Below, in pieces: positions 1 to 7,992 of a DNA stretch of 64,000 nt (position 1 is its first letter; the number at the start of each line of letters is the position of its first letter). The stretch comes from Burkholderiales bacterium (GTDB taxonomy: Bacteria > Pseudomonadota > Gammaproteobacteria > Burkholderiales > Burkholderiaceae_C), in assembly GCA_016702555.1 (NCBI GenBank), contig JADJDV010000004.1, forward strand, positions 124,001 through 188,000, written 5' to 3'. The notes under the pieces are model-generated. The model searched no databases and had not been told where the DNA came from. It saw only the letters and a list, made by a program, of their open reading frames with translations. A program made the translations under genes and the position numbers.

Positions 1-1693
1 AGATCAGGTACTTGCCCCATTTCAATCGGTCGTGCCAGGCGCGCGGCATGTGCACCTGGAAGCGCGCCAAGCCGATCTTGCCGGCCACCTTGTAGATCAG
101 CTCGGACAGCGAGCCGAACGGGCACATCCAGCCGCAGAACAGGCCGCGTCCGAACAGGAACACCGTGATGATGATGAACCACCAGAACAGGAAGATGAAC
201 GGGTCGGACAGGAACAGCGACCACTGCCACTTGAACAGGATCGAATGGAACCAGGTCAGCACCTGCGTGATCGACGGCTGCGCCAGCAGCACCCAACCCA
301 CCCAGCTGATGCTGACGGCCCAGGCGGTGTACTTGAAGATGTTGACCGGCCACTTGTTGCGGAACGACGACCGGCGTGTCAGCACCTCGCGGAAGCTGTA
401 GGCGATGCCCACCATCAGCAGCAGCGCCGTGAAGGCGACCAGCTCCCAAGCGCGCGACTTCCAGATGCGCACCCAGGTGACCTCGGTCTTTTCGATCTTC
501 GGCCGGCCGCCTTCCAGCAGCACATCGGGCAGCCAGTAGCCGCCATCGAACGCCGCGAAGCTGCGGTGCCCGGTCGCCGCGTCGACCCGGTTGCCGAGGA
601 AAGTGAGCTTCCACGGATAGGCGGGCGAGAACGACTTGGAGCGCACGACGAAGATGCCCGATTCGGTGAAGCGCGGCGCGCCGGCGGCTTCCAGGCCGTA
701 CAGGTTGAAGTAGTCGGTATCGCGGAAGGTGAACGAGTCGTTGCCCTGCTTCACCTGGACACGGTCGTAGATGCCGCCTCGCACGAAGCCGGAACCCTTG
801 AACGATTCGCTTCCGGCGGTGCGGATGACCATGATCGCACTGTCGTCCGGGCCCAGCCGCGCACGCAAGCTGTCGAAGCTGTTCTTGCCCATCAGGCTGT
901 GGCCGATGCCGGGATGGTTCAGGTCGGCGAACCACAGCTCGATGAACGGCTCGGCGCCGCGCGCCAGGCCAACCTGCTCGGGCTTGACCACCAGACGCTG
1001 CACGGCGCCCATCTGTACCAGCTGATTCCAGTCGTAGCGCAGGTCAGCGCCGGCATAGCGCGCCGGCTCGCGCACCGTGGGCGCAATTACGCCGACCTGG
1101 CGCGCCACCGACGAACCCGCCAGTTGCATCACCTGGTTCTGCACCACCACGGTCACCGTGGCGCCGGAGACGGCGTCGACGCCGACGATGTTCTCGTCAG
1201 GCCGCGACGGCCCGACCTCGATCTTGTCCTTGACCGATCGGCCCAGGTACTGGCGGTTGAAATCGATCAGGGCCGATTCGGGAATGCCCAGCAGCAGGAT
1301 CGGCTCGGAATGCTTGAGCACCTTCACGCCGACGTACTTGCCCTCGGTGTCCATGCCGATCAGCGTCACGACCGGCTTGCCTGAATACGCCGGCATGTCG
1401 GTCACGTCGGTGGACAGCACCACGTAGCCGAGCAGCCTGGGCTTGCCGCTGGCGTCAGGCGCGCCGTAGGCCTCAACGTAGGGCGGCTGCCCTTTTCGTG
1501 GTGAAAAGCTCTGCGCGCCTGGAAAGACATCCTGGCACGGCACCAGGGCGCACAGGTCCGGCGCCGTGGCCAGATCGGGCGGCAGCGCCGCCTCGTAGGC
1601 TTGCCCCGCGCCACCCGCCGCGAATGCATGCGCGAACAGAAACTGAACCAGGACGATCAGTACGACCGCGACTGCTTTCCAACTTCTCATCAT
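1..1693 (-). CDS. nosR: NosR, nitrous oxide reduction membrane flavoprotein (C-terminus beyond window)
   Basis: NosR is the membrane flavo-iron-sulfur protein needed for nosZ expression and for electron supply to NosZ. About 564 residues are visible: an N-terminal signal/membrane segment, a periplasmic FMN-binding domain with the flavinylation motif DAVSGAT (Thr about 179), then several membrane helices and a CxxxCP motif (GLFCGWMCPFGSL) typical of the NosR/NirI cytoplasmic part. The polyferredoxin C-terminus lies off the left edge. Two adjacent ATG codons (1693 and 1690) could start it. It follows nosZ on the same strand, the reverse of the classical nosR-nosZ order. The nearby nosX product is expected to attach FMN to the SGAT threonine. 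Confidence 0.95.
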   Translation of the reverse strand, partial: MMRSWKAVAVVLIVLVQFLFAHAFAAGGAGQAYEAALPPDLATAPDLCALVPCQDVFPGAQSFSPRKGQPPYVEAYGAPDASGKPRLLGYVVLSTDVTDMPAYSGKPVVTLIGMDTEGKYVGVKVLKHSEPILLLGIPESALIDFNRQYLGRSVKDKIEVGPSRPDENIVGVDAVSGATVTVVVQNQVMQLAGSSVARQVGVIAPTVREPARYAGADLRYDWNQLVQMGAVQRLVVKPEQVGLARGAEPFIELWFADLNHPGIGHSLMGKNSFDSLRARLGPDDSAIMVIRTAGSESFKGSGFVRGGIYDRVQVKQGNDSFTFRDTDYFNLYGLEAAGAPRFTESGIFVVRSKSFSPAYPWKLTFLGNRVDAATGHRSFAAFDGGYWLPDVLLEGGRPKIEKTEVTWVRIWKSRAWELVAFTALLLMVGIAYSFREVLTRRSSFRNKWPVNIFKYTAWAVSISWVGWVLLAQPSITQVLTWFHSILFKWQWSLFLSDPFIFLFWWFIIITVFLFGRGLFCGWMCPFGSLSELIYKVAGKIGLARFQVHMPRAWHDRLKWGKYLI

Positions 1694-1712
1694 GGCTCAG
1701 ATCTCAATGCAA

Positions 1713-1738
1713 GGCCGGCCCGATGAATCGGGCCGGCC
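1713..1738 (-). promoter_or_regulatory. GC-rich hairpin between nosZ and nosR
   Basis: A perfect 12-bp inverted repeat (GGCCGGCCCGAT, loop GA, ATCGGGCCGGCC) fills most of the nosZ-nosR gap. No T-run follows it on the minus strand, so it does not look like a simple terminator. It could act as a processing or attenuation hairpin that keeps nosZ mRNA above nosR mRNA. The structure is seen; the role is inferred. Confidence 0.6.
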
Positions 1739-1763
1739 GCCACGGCCTGACAAGCTGCCGTGC

Positions 1764-3704
1764 TCACGCCTCCACGATCATGCGCGAGCGCATCTCGAGG
1801 TGCAGCGCATGGCAGAAGTGCGTGCAATAGGCCCAGAACACGCCCGGCTGATCGGCGATGAAGGTCACCGATTTGGTCTCTTGCGGGTTGACGATGAAAT
1901 TGATGTTGTAGTGGGGGATCGCGAAGCCGTGGGTCAGGTCCTCGACCTTGTCGAGGTTGGTCAGGATCAGGGTGACCTCATCGCCCTTCTTCAGCGTGAA
2001 CTCGCGCGGGCTGAACACCGGCGCCTGCGAGGTCAGCTTGACGGTGACCTTGTTGCCTTCACGGAACAGACCGGCATCCTTCGGATCCTTGACGGCGTTC
2101 GGAAAGTCGTCGAGTTCGTAGACCTGACGGGTCTTGATGACGTCGCGTCGCATGATGATGAAGTCGTGCGGCTCCGGGCGCACCGGGTGCTCGGCCACCA
2201 TCACCATCTTCTCGCCCGAGATGTCGATGATCTGTTCGTTCTCGGGGTGCAGCGGACCCACCGGCAGGAAGCGGTCCTTGGAAAACTTGCAGCCCACCGC
2301 CAGCCATTTGCCATCGGCCGACTTGGTCTCGGAGTGGGTGGCGTTGATGTGGCCCGGCTGGTAGTGCACGTCGATGCGGTCGACCACGTACTTGGCATTC
2401 TTGTCGCCGGCGTGGAACTTGATTGCCGCGTCGACGTTCCACTTGACCACCTGGCTGTCGAGAAACAGCGTGGTGTAAGCGTTGCCGCGGCCGTCGAACG
2501 CGGTGTGCAGCGGCCCGAGTCCGACCTCGACCTCGGCCACGATGGATTTCTGCAGATCATCCAGATTGCCGTCGAACCAGTCCAGCACCTTCTTCAGCTC
2601 GATGGTGGTGGTGGTGGGCGAAAGCTTGCCGGAGCAGATGAAGTATTTGCCGTCGGGGCTGGCGTTGACGCCATGCGGATTCTTCGGCACCGTGACGTAG
2701 GCCACCAGAGCCGTTTTCGGGTCCTTGTTGGCTTCCTTGGTGCCATCGACCACCGGCACCTTGCTGCTGCCGATGGTGGTGGTCTTGCCGTCCTTCACCG
2801 CCTGCTCGATGCGCGCGATGTTGTAGAACAGGCAGGCATCGCGCTCGGCGGACATCATGTCCTCATAGTGCACGCCGCTCTCGGTGTTGTACTGGTTGGT
2901 GGCGGCCAGCTTGCCATCGAAGGAGGTTGCCAACAGGTCGCAGTTACCGTCGATCAGCACCTGCCAGCGCACCCCCATCGTCTCGGCGTCGACGCAGGTC
3001 ATGAGCGAGCGGTATTTGGTCGGGTCGGCGGCGTCCTTGCCGTCGTTGGGCAGCGGAATCGAGAACTCGCCGCCGCAGAACACGCGCGTGGTGTGGTTGA
3101 TCGCTGGATCGACCGGATCGCGCTTGTCGGGGAAGATGCCGTGAAAGCCCTGCACATTGGGCAGGTCGGTGATCTTGTCGCAGACGAAAGTGTCCAGGCG
3201 CACGCGGGCGATGCGGGCATTGATCTTGTCGTTGATCCACGCGTACTTGCCGTCGTAGTCGCCGTCGGTGTAGGAGGCATGGGTGTGGTGTGTGTCGCCG
3301 ACGGTGTAGCGCAGCGAGCCGTCCGGCTTGGTTCCCATGATGGCCTTCGACTCGTTGGTGCGGCCCCAGCCGACCAGCGCGTCGGGCACGAAGCAGGGCA
3401 CGCGGTGCAACTCACGGCCCGAAGGGAATCCAAGAATGCGCATGTCGCCCGTGTGGCCGCCGCTCCAGATGCCGTAGTAGGAATCCAGCTCGCCCGGCTT
3501 GGGATGAATCCCGGCACCCGCATTGGCGGCCGCCGAAGCCGTTGGCGCGGCCGGTGCGGCGGGAGTTGGTGCAGGCGCCGTCGCCGGCTTCTCGGTACAG
3601 GCACCGACGCCGACGGTCAGGCCGGCAAGCGCCGCCGTATTGATGAAACGGCGGCGACCGATGGGCGCAGATTCCAGGGATGCTTCATTATTCACATGGC
3701 TCAT
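1764..3704 (-). CDS. nosZ: Nitrous-oxide reductase NosZ (clade I, Tat-exported)
   Basis: Reduces N2O to N2 in the periplasm using the CuZ and CuA copper centres. The 646-aa protein has a twin-arginine motif (GRRRFIN, residues 16-22). Its hydrophobic stretch ends in VGAC (Cys36), followed by an Ala/Pro-rich linker to about residue 65. The seven-bladed propeller carries the DTHHTH histidine motif of the CuZ site. The C-terminal cupredoxin domain has the CuA ligands C627, C631, H635 and M638 (CTHFCHALHLEM) and an upstream THGF histidine. Full length and intact. The Cys after the Tat hydrophobic core resembles a lipobox, so the enzyme may be lipid-anchored. It is transcribed after the small DUF2946 gene and before nosR. 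Confidence 0.98.
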   Translation of the reverse strand: MSHVNNEASLESAPIGRRRFINTAALAGLTVGVGACTEKPATAPAPTPAAPAAPTASAAANAGAGIHPKPGELDSYYGIWSGGHTGDMRILGFPSGRELHRVPCFVPDALVGWGRTNESKAIMGTKPDGSLRYTVGDTHHTHASYTDGDYDGKYAWINDKINARIARVRLDTFVCDKITDLPNVQGFHGIFPDKRDPVDPAINHTTRVFCGGEFSIPLPNDGKDAADPTKYRSLMTCVDAETMGVRWQVLIDGNCDLLATSFDGKLAATNQYNTESGVHYEDMMSAERDACLFYNIARIEQAVKDGKTTTIGSSKVPVVDGTKEANKDPKTALVAYVTVPKNPHGVNASPDGKYFICSGKLSPTTTTIELKKVLDWFDGNLDDLQKSIVAEVEVGLGPLHTAFDGRGNAYTTLFLDSQVVKWNVDAAIKFHAGDKNAKYVVDRIDVHYQPGHINATHSETKSADGKWLAVGCKFSKDRFLPVGPLHPENEQIIDISGEKMVMVAEHPVRPEPHDFIIMRRDVIKTRQVYELDDFPNAVKDPKDAGLFREGNKVTVKLTSQAPVFSPREFTLKKGDEVTLILTNLDKVEDLTHGFAIPHYNINFIVNPQETKSVTFIADQPGVFWAYCTHFCHALHLEMRSRMIVEA

Positions 3705-3725
3705 GGCAATTTCCTCATTGGAGAG

Positions 3726-4097
3726 TCAGACAAGAAAAGGCAAAGGCGGGCCCCGAACAGGTGGTAGAACATGTGCGAACGCCAGCACGCACGGTGCAGG
3801 GCGGAAGGCTTGCGTTGCAACGGGCGCCGGTGTTGGCACGACCGTGCGGCAAAGCGAGGGAGGGGTATGCGCCGGTAGGCACAAGGGGCAGTCGAGCGTT
3901 GACGCACCGTGAGCGCTTAGTGCCTTGGTCTCGAGACCGGTTTGAATCGCCAGGGTGACGGTGCGACCATTCACGCTGGAGCACACGATGTCAATGCGTT
4001 GCGGGCGCATCAAGGGCGAGATGCCGGCCGCCAGCAGCGTCAGCAAAAACCAGCCCAGCATCGCGAGGCGAATACCTTGGGCCGGCTGCGTGGTCAT
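3726..4097 (-). CDS. Small membrane/periplasmic DUF2946-type protein with CxxC
   Basis: A 123-aa protein with one N-terminal hydrophobic segment (LGWFLLTLLAAG) and a short CPLC motif in the context STLDCPLCLPAH, which is the pattern of the DUF2946 family. Members often sit beside copper uptake genes. Here it lies 21 bp upstream of nosZ on the same strand, just downstream of the FNR-type box, so it probably heads the nosZ operon and may serve copper handling for NosZ; that role is inference. The C-terminal part is low-complexity and Pro-rich. The start is uncertain: ATG 4097 gives a 12-residue n-region, ATG 4061 begins right at the hydrophobic core, and neither has a strong ribosome site. Confidence 0.65.
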   Translation of the reverse strand: MTTQPAQGIRLAMLGWFLLTLLAAGISPLMRPQRIDIVCSSVNGRTVTLAIQTGLETKALSAHGASTLDCPLCLPAHTPPSLCRTVVPTPAPVATQAFRPAPCVLAFAHVLPPVRGPPLPFLV

Positions 4098-4133
4098 GAT
4101 GTTGGACTATAGGCACTGCCCCAGCGTTGATGA

Positions 4134-4147
4134 TTGAGATGAATCAA
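4134..4147. promoter_or_regulatory. FNR/DNR-type operator
   Basis: The 14-mer TTGAG-ATGA-ATCAA matches the FNR/DNR consensus TTGAT-N4-ATCAA with one mismatch. It lies between the divergent nosZ unit (DUF2946 start 36 bp away) and the cytochrome c-nosX unit. Anaerobic or NO-responsive control of one or both units is the natural reading. No convincing -10 element was assigned. Confidence 0.7.
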
Positions 4148-4313
4148 CACTGCAATCAATGCGCTGTGCAATGCTGATCGCCTTGCTCGAAGTGATGTTT
4201 TTTCATGTCTCGCCCCATACTGAGTAGCGTCGACTTAGGAAGCACGGTCGGGCAACCGCTCCACGGAGCACGCATCATCTCGTTTGATTACTTTTCGGCT
4301 TCGCCGCAACCCC

Positions 4314-4712
4314 ATGAAACACACACTTTCACTGGTGATCGCCAGTTGCGCTCTCGCCTTGGCCGCCTGCGGGCAGAAAGAATCCACCCCTGCTCCAACA
4401 TCAGCGCCGGCACGCGCCCCTGCTGCCGCGCCCGCCGCACCGGCGCCGATGGCGGCCAACGACCTCGGCAAGAGTGTTTACGGCAGGACCTGCGCCATGT
4501 GCCACGCGGCAGGCGTGGCCGGCGCTCCTAAGCCCGGCGACAAGGCGGACTGGGCACCGCGCGTCGCACAAGGCAAGGACACGCTCTACAAGCACTCCCT
4601 TGAGGGCTACACCGGCGCCAAGGGTCAGATGCCAGCCCGCGGCGGCAATGCCTCGCTCCAGGACGGGGAGGTGAAGGCCGCAGTGGACTTCATGGCGGAT
4701 CAATCCATTTGA
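4314..4712 (+). CDS. Lipoprotein c-type cytochrome (cytochrome c5 type)
   Basis: A 132-aa mono-haem cytochrome. It has a lipoprotein signal ending LAAC (Cys19), an Ala/Pro-rich linker (about residues 24-48), one haem-binding motif CAMCH (residues 60-64) and a downstream Met in GQMPARGG that is probably the sixth ligand, as in class I cytochromes c5. It is probably tethered to the outer face of the membrane. It sits 23 bp before nosX and is divergent from nosZ, which makes it a good candidate electron donor to NosZ. The ATG at 4314 is chosen because it gives a clean signal peptide. Confidence 0.9.
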   Translation: MKHTLSLVIASCALALAACGQKESTPAPTSAPARAPAAAPAAPAPMAANDLGKSVYGRTCAMCHAAGVAGAPKPGDKADWAPRVAQGKDTLYKHSLEGYTGAKGQMPARGGNASLQDGEVKAAVDFMADQSI

Positions 4713-4735
4713 GCTTCCAGCCGAGGCAACCTCAG

Positions 4736-5752
4736 ATGAGTCCCGACCCTGTTCGCCGCCGCATTGCCCTGGCCGTCCCGCTGCTCGGCTTCGGTGCCTG
4801 GGCACACGGGGCCGGCGCCCCTGGGGCGAGGGTGCAGCGCGAGTCGCGCGCTCTGATGGGCACCCGGGTCGATCTGGTGGCGGACGTGGCCGATCAACCC
4901 CTGTGGCTGCAAGCCAGCGCCGCCGCCTGGGCCGAGATGGCGCGGCTCGAGCAACTGATGAGCCGCTACCAGCCGGACAGCGTGGTCAACCGACTCGATG
5001 CCGCAGCCGGCCGGCGGCCGGTCCGCGTACCCGACGAAGTCATGCGCGTGCTGCTGAGCGCCAAACGCGCCGCCAGCGCGAGCGACGGCGCCTTCGACGC
5101 GACCGTTGGCGCCATCAAGGCCTGGCGTTTCGATGCCGCTCAGACAAGCGCGCCCGATGCGCGCGAGATCGAGCGCGAGCGGCGCCTGGTCGGCGACGCC
5201 GACCTGATCGTCGACGAGCGCGCCGGCACCGCCATGCTGCGCCGCGCCGGCATGGCGCTGGACTTGGGTGGCATCGCCAAGCTGCCGATCCTGCAGGCTG
5301 GCATGAACATGCTCAAGCGCCATGGCGTTAAAAATGCGCTGATCAACGGCGGCGGCGACGTATTGATCTCGGGCCACATTCAGGGCCGTGCCTGGAAGGT
5401 GGGCCTGCGCGACCCCAGGGCGCCCGAGCGTCTGGTGGGCACGCTGGCCCTGTCCGGCCAGGCGGTGGTGGCTTCGTCTGGCGATTACGAGCGCTTCTTC
5501 ATCGCCGGCGGACGCAAGCTGCACCATATCCTCGATCCGCACACCGGCTGGCCCACGCAGCGTAGCCACGGAGTCAGCCTGCTGGCGCGCGACGTCGATC
5601 AGGTGAACGGCATGGGCGCGGCGATGATGGTCATGGGGCTCGATCGCGCGCGCGCGCTGCTGGCTACGCGTTCCGGTGTCGAGACCCTGATCGCTACGCC
5701 AGAGCATATGCTCTGGAGATCGGACGGCATGTCGAGGCTGCTGGCCAGTTGA
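4736..5752 (+). CDS. nosX: NosX, ApbE-type FAD:protein FMN transferase
   Basis: A 338-aa ApbE-family protein that transfers FMN from FAD to a threonine of a target flavoprotein, in this context NosR. The N-terminus has a Tat-like RRR followed by a hydrophobic stretch (residues 8-26), in keeping with periplasmic action. Family motifs are present: FDATVG, MALDLGGIAK, NGGGDVLISG and HILDPHTGWP. A TTG at 4709 could extend the frame, but ATG 4736 has an upstream GAGG and gives the normal signal. An IS630-family element begins 10 bp after its stop codon. Confidence 0.93.
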   Translation: MSPDPVRRRIALAVPLLGFGAWAHGAGAPGARVQRESRALMGTRVDLVADVADQPLWLQASAAAWAEMARLEQLMSRYQPDSVVNRLDAAAGRRPVRVPDEVMRVLLSAKRAASASDGAFDATVGAIKAWRFDAAQTSAPDAREIERERRLVGDADLIVDERAGTAMLRRAGMALDLGGIAKLPILQAGMNMLKRHGVKNALINGGGDVLISGHIQGRAWKVGLRDPRAPERLVGTLALSGQAVVASSGDYERFFIAGGRKLHHILDPHTGWPTQRSHGVSLLARDVDQVNGMGAAMMVMGLDRARALLATRSGVETLIATPEHMLWRSDGMSRLLAS

Positions 5753-5762
5753 TGCCGTCCGC

Positions 5763-5785
5763 TAGTGTAATGAGTTATAAGTTCG
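5763..5785 (+). repeat. IS630 left inverted repeat
   Basis: Starts TAGTGTAATGAGTTATAAGT and pairs with the right end apart from three mismatches. The first two bases are the TA target duplication. Confidence 0.9.
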
Positions 5786-5845
5786 ATGAACTATATTTCT
5801 GGCTTGAAGTCCATCGTGTACCGTATCTTGGTGACGGAGAGTGCG

Positions 5846-6931
5846 ATGGGACGAAAGGCTGCAGGCGAGTTGGTGTTGACCCAGATGGAGCGAGACGAAC
5901 TCGTGGCGCTGACACTGCGGCGCAAGACCGCACAGGCCCTGGCGCTGCGTGCGCGCATTGTTCTGGCCTGCGCAGACGGGCACGCGAACAAGGCGGTGGC
6001 TGCCAGGCAGCGGGTGACGCAGCAGACCGTGGGCAAGTGGCGTTCACGCTATATCGAGCATCGGCTCGATGGGCTGCTCGATGCCCCTCGCGCCGGAGCG
6101 CCGCGCACGATTGATGACGCGCGGGTCGATGCAGTGATCGCCAAGACGCTGGAGAGTATTCCCGAGGGCGCCACGCACTGGAGTACGCGCTCCATGGCCC
6201 GGCAAGCTGGGCTTTCGCAGACGGCCATCTCGCGCATCTGGCGCGCCTTCGGGCTGCAACCGCACCGGCAGGAGACGTTCAAACTCTCCAGCGATCCTTT
6301 GTTCGCCCGGAAAGTGCGTGACATCGTTGGGCTGTATCTCGATCCACCACTCAGGGCCATGGTGCTGTGCGTGGATGAGAAGAGCCAGATCCAGGCGCTG
6401 GATCGCACGCAGCCCCTCTTGCCACTGGCCCCTGGTATTCCTGAGCGACGCACGCACGATTACGAACGCCACGGCACGACCACGCTGTTTGCCGCCTTGG
6501 ACATCGCCACTGGCGCGGTCATCGGCGATCTGCACCGACGCCACCGCAGCAGCGAGTTCCTGCAGTTCCTGCGCACCATAGAAGCCAACGTGCCGCAAGG
6601 TTTGGACATCCACCTGGTGATGGACAACTACGGCACGCACAAAACGCTGAGCATCAGAAACTGGCTTGTCCGGCACCCGCGCTTTCATGTGCATTTCACG
6701 CCAACCTCGGCATCTTGGCTCAACCAAGTCGAACGATGGTTCGCCACATTGACGCAGAAGTACCTCCGACGGGGCACTCACAGATCGACCCGCCAACTCG
6801 AACAGGCCATTCGGCACTACATCAAGATCAACAACGACAATCCCAAACCGTTCGTGTGGACCAAAACCGCCGATGACATCCTCACCAGCATCGAGAGATT
6901 TTGTCTGCGAACTTCTAACTCACGACACTAG
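5846..6931 (+). CDS. IS630-family transposase
   Basis: A 361-aa DDE transposase that cuts and rejoins the element ends. An N-terminal helix-turn-helix region (about residues 45-75, VAARQRVTQQTVGKWRSRYI) is followed by the catalytic core: D177 (VLCVDEKSQ), D260 (HLVMDNYGTH) and E296 (WLNQVERWF), the DD34-35E pattern of IS630. ATG 5846 has a GGAGAG ribosome site 4 bp upstream and gives the usual family length; an in-frame ATG at 5786 lies against the terminal repeat. The stop codon TAG is formed by the terminal TA of the element plus the first flanking base. Confidence 0.95.
   Translation: MGRKAAGELVLTQMERDELVALTLRRKTAQALALRARIVLACADGHANKAVAARQRVTQQTVGKWRSRYIEHRLDGLLDAPRAGAPRTIDDARVDAVIAKTLESIPEGATHWSTRSMARQAGLSQTAISRIWRAFGLQPHRQETFKLSSDPLFARKVRDIVGLYLDPPLRAMVLCVDEKSQIQALDRTQPLLPLAPGIPERRTHDYERHGTTTLFAALDIATGAVIGDLHRRHRSSEFLQFLRTIEANVPQGLDIHLVMDNYGTHKTLSIRNWLVRHPRFHVHFTPTSASWLNQVERWFATLTQKYLRRGTHRSTRQLEQAIRHYIKINNDNPKPFVWTKTADDILTSIERFCLRTSNSRH
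6908..6930 (-). repeat. IS630 right inverted repeat
   Basis: Reads TAGTGTCGTGAGTTAGAAGT on the minus strand and matches the left end except at three positions. It ends in the second TA copy. Confidence 0.9.
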
Positions 6932-7101
6932 CGCAGCGGACAGCCACTCTTGTACTGCCCGCGACAACGGCATGCGAGGTCATTGGAGCAACCCGGCGCG
7001 GCAGCGCCACCGGGTTGGTTTTCGCCATAATAGCTGTTGATCCCGGCGCCGTTCGCCGCTGATCCGACAGCAAACTGCCAGCCCTTGAGGGGCATCGTCC
7101 G

Positions 7102-7878
7102 ATGAACACAGTTGCCATCCAGTTCGGCCTTCAAGAACGCGTCGTCATCGTCACCGGCGGCGCCCAAGGCATAGGTGAAGCCTGCGCGCGCCGCTTTGCG
7201 CGCGAACACGCTAAGGTCGTCATCGCTGACCTGAACGATACCCATGGCCAGGCGCTCGCGAGCGAACTCGGCGCACGCTACGTTCACTGCGACGTCGGCG
7301 ACAAATCCCAGGTCGATGCGCTGGTGGCTCAGACCATCGCGGCACACGGCGGCATCGACGTGCTGGTCAACAACGCCGGCATCTTCCGCGCGGCGGATTT
7401 TCTCGACGTCACCGAGGAAGACTTCGACGCCGTGCTGCGCGTCAACCTCAAAGGCGCGTTCCTGGTGGCGCAGGCGGTGGCGCGCGAGATGGCGCGCGCC
7501 GGGCGCGGCAGCATCGTGAACATGAGCAGCGTCAACAGCGTGCTGGCGATTCCGACCATCGCCAGCTACAACGTCAGCAAGGGCGGCATCAACCAGCTGA
7601 CGCGCGCGATGGCGCTGGCGCTGGCCGATCAGGGCGTGCGCGTCAACGCCGTCGGCCCCGGCACCATCGCCACCGAACTGGCGGCCAAGGCGGTGCTGAC
7701 CAGCGAGGAAGCAAAAAACAAGATCATGATGCGCACCCCCATGAAGCGCCTGGGCGAACCCAGCGAGATCGCCGACGTGGTCGCCTTCTTGGCCAGCGAC
7801 GCGGCCAGCTACATCACGGGCGAGATCATCATGGTCGACGGCGGGCGCATGGTGCTGAACTACACGGTGCCGGTGTAG
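7102..7878 (+). CDS. SDR family NAD(P)-dependent oxidoreductase
   Basis: A 258-aa classical short-chain dehydrogenase/reductase: cofactor motif TGGAQGIG (residues 19-26), acidic D after strand 2 (IADLN, suggesting NAD preference), NNAG, and the catalytic Ser with YNVSK. The C-terminus ends with the usual TGEIIMVDGG signature. The substrate cannot be read from the sequence. It stands alone between the IS element and the phosphoesterase gene. Confidence 0.88.
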   Translation: MNTVAIQFGLQERVVIVTGGAQGIGEACARRFAREHAKVVIADLNDTHGQALASELGARYVHCDVGDKSQVDALVAQTIAAHGGIDVLVNNAGIFRAADFLDVTEEDFDAVLRVNLKGAFLVAQAVAREMARAGRGSIVNMSSVNSVLAIPTIASYNVSKGGINQLTRAMALALADQGVRVNAVGPGTIATELAAKAVLTSEEAKNKIMMRTPMKRLGEPSEIADVVAFLASDAASYITGEIIMVDGGRMVLNYTVPV

Positions 7879-7992
7879 GCTGGCGCCGCCGCGCCACAGG
7901 GGCGCGACTTATTGCGCGATTGGCGGTTTTTTTTCGGGCATCACCCTTGCCGGGGACGACCCATACCCGGGGCCGGTGTACAAAGCTTGGCC

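Larger units (their letters stand above)
5763..6930 (+). mobile_element. IS630-family insertion sequence, intact
   Basis: A 1168-bp element bounded by 23-bp imperfect inverted repeats (20 of 23 match), each beginning with the TA dinucleotide that IS630/Tc1-mariner elements duplicate on insertion. It holds one intact transposase gene. It lies in the short gap behind nosX and disrupts no recognisable gene. Confidence 0.92.

Noticed and set aside
32..1384. A 450-codon plus-strand frame at the left edge
   Set aside because: The minus strand encodes NosR with its FMN and CxxxCP motifs; this frame is its shadow.
1692..3767. A 691-codon open frame on the plus strand opposite nosZ
   Set aside because: It is antisense to a certain gene, low in complexity (His/Val/Leu/Arg-rich), and arises from the high-GC codon bias of nosZ.
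7879..7992. Possible terminator after the SDR gene (GC stem followed by a T8 run)
   Set aside because: The T-run lies about 25 bp from the best stem, so the pairing is not convincing.
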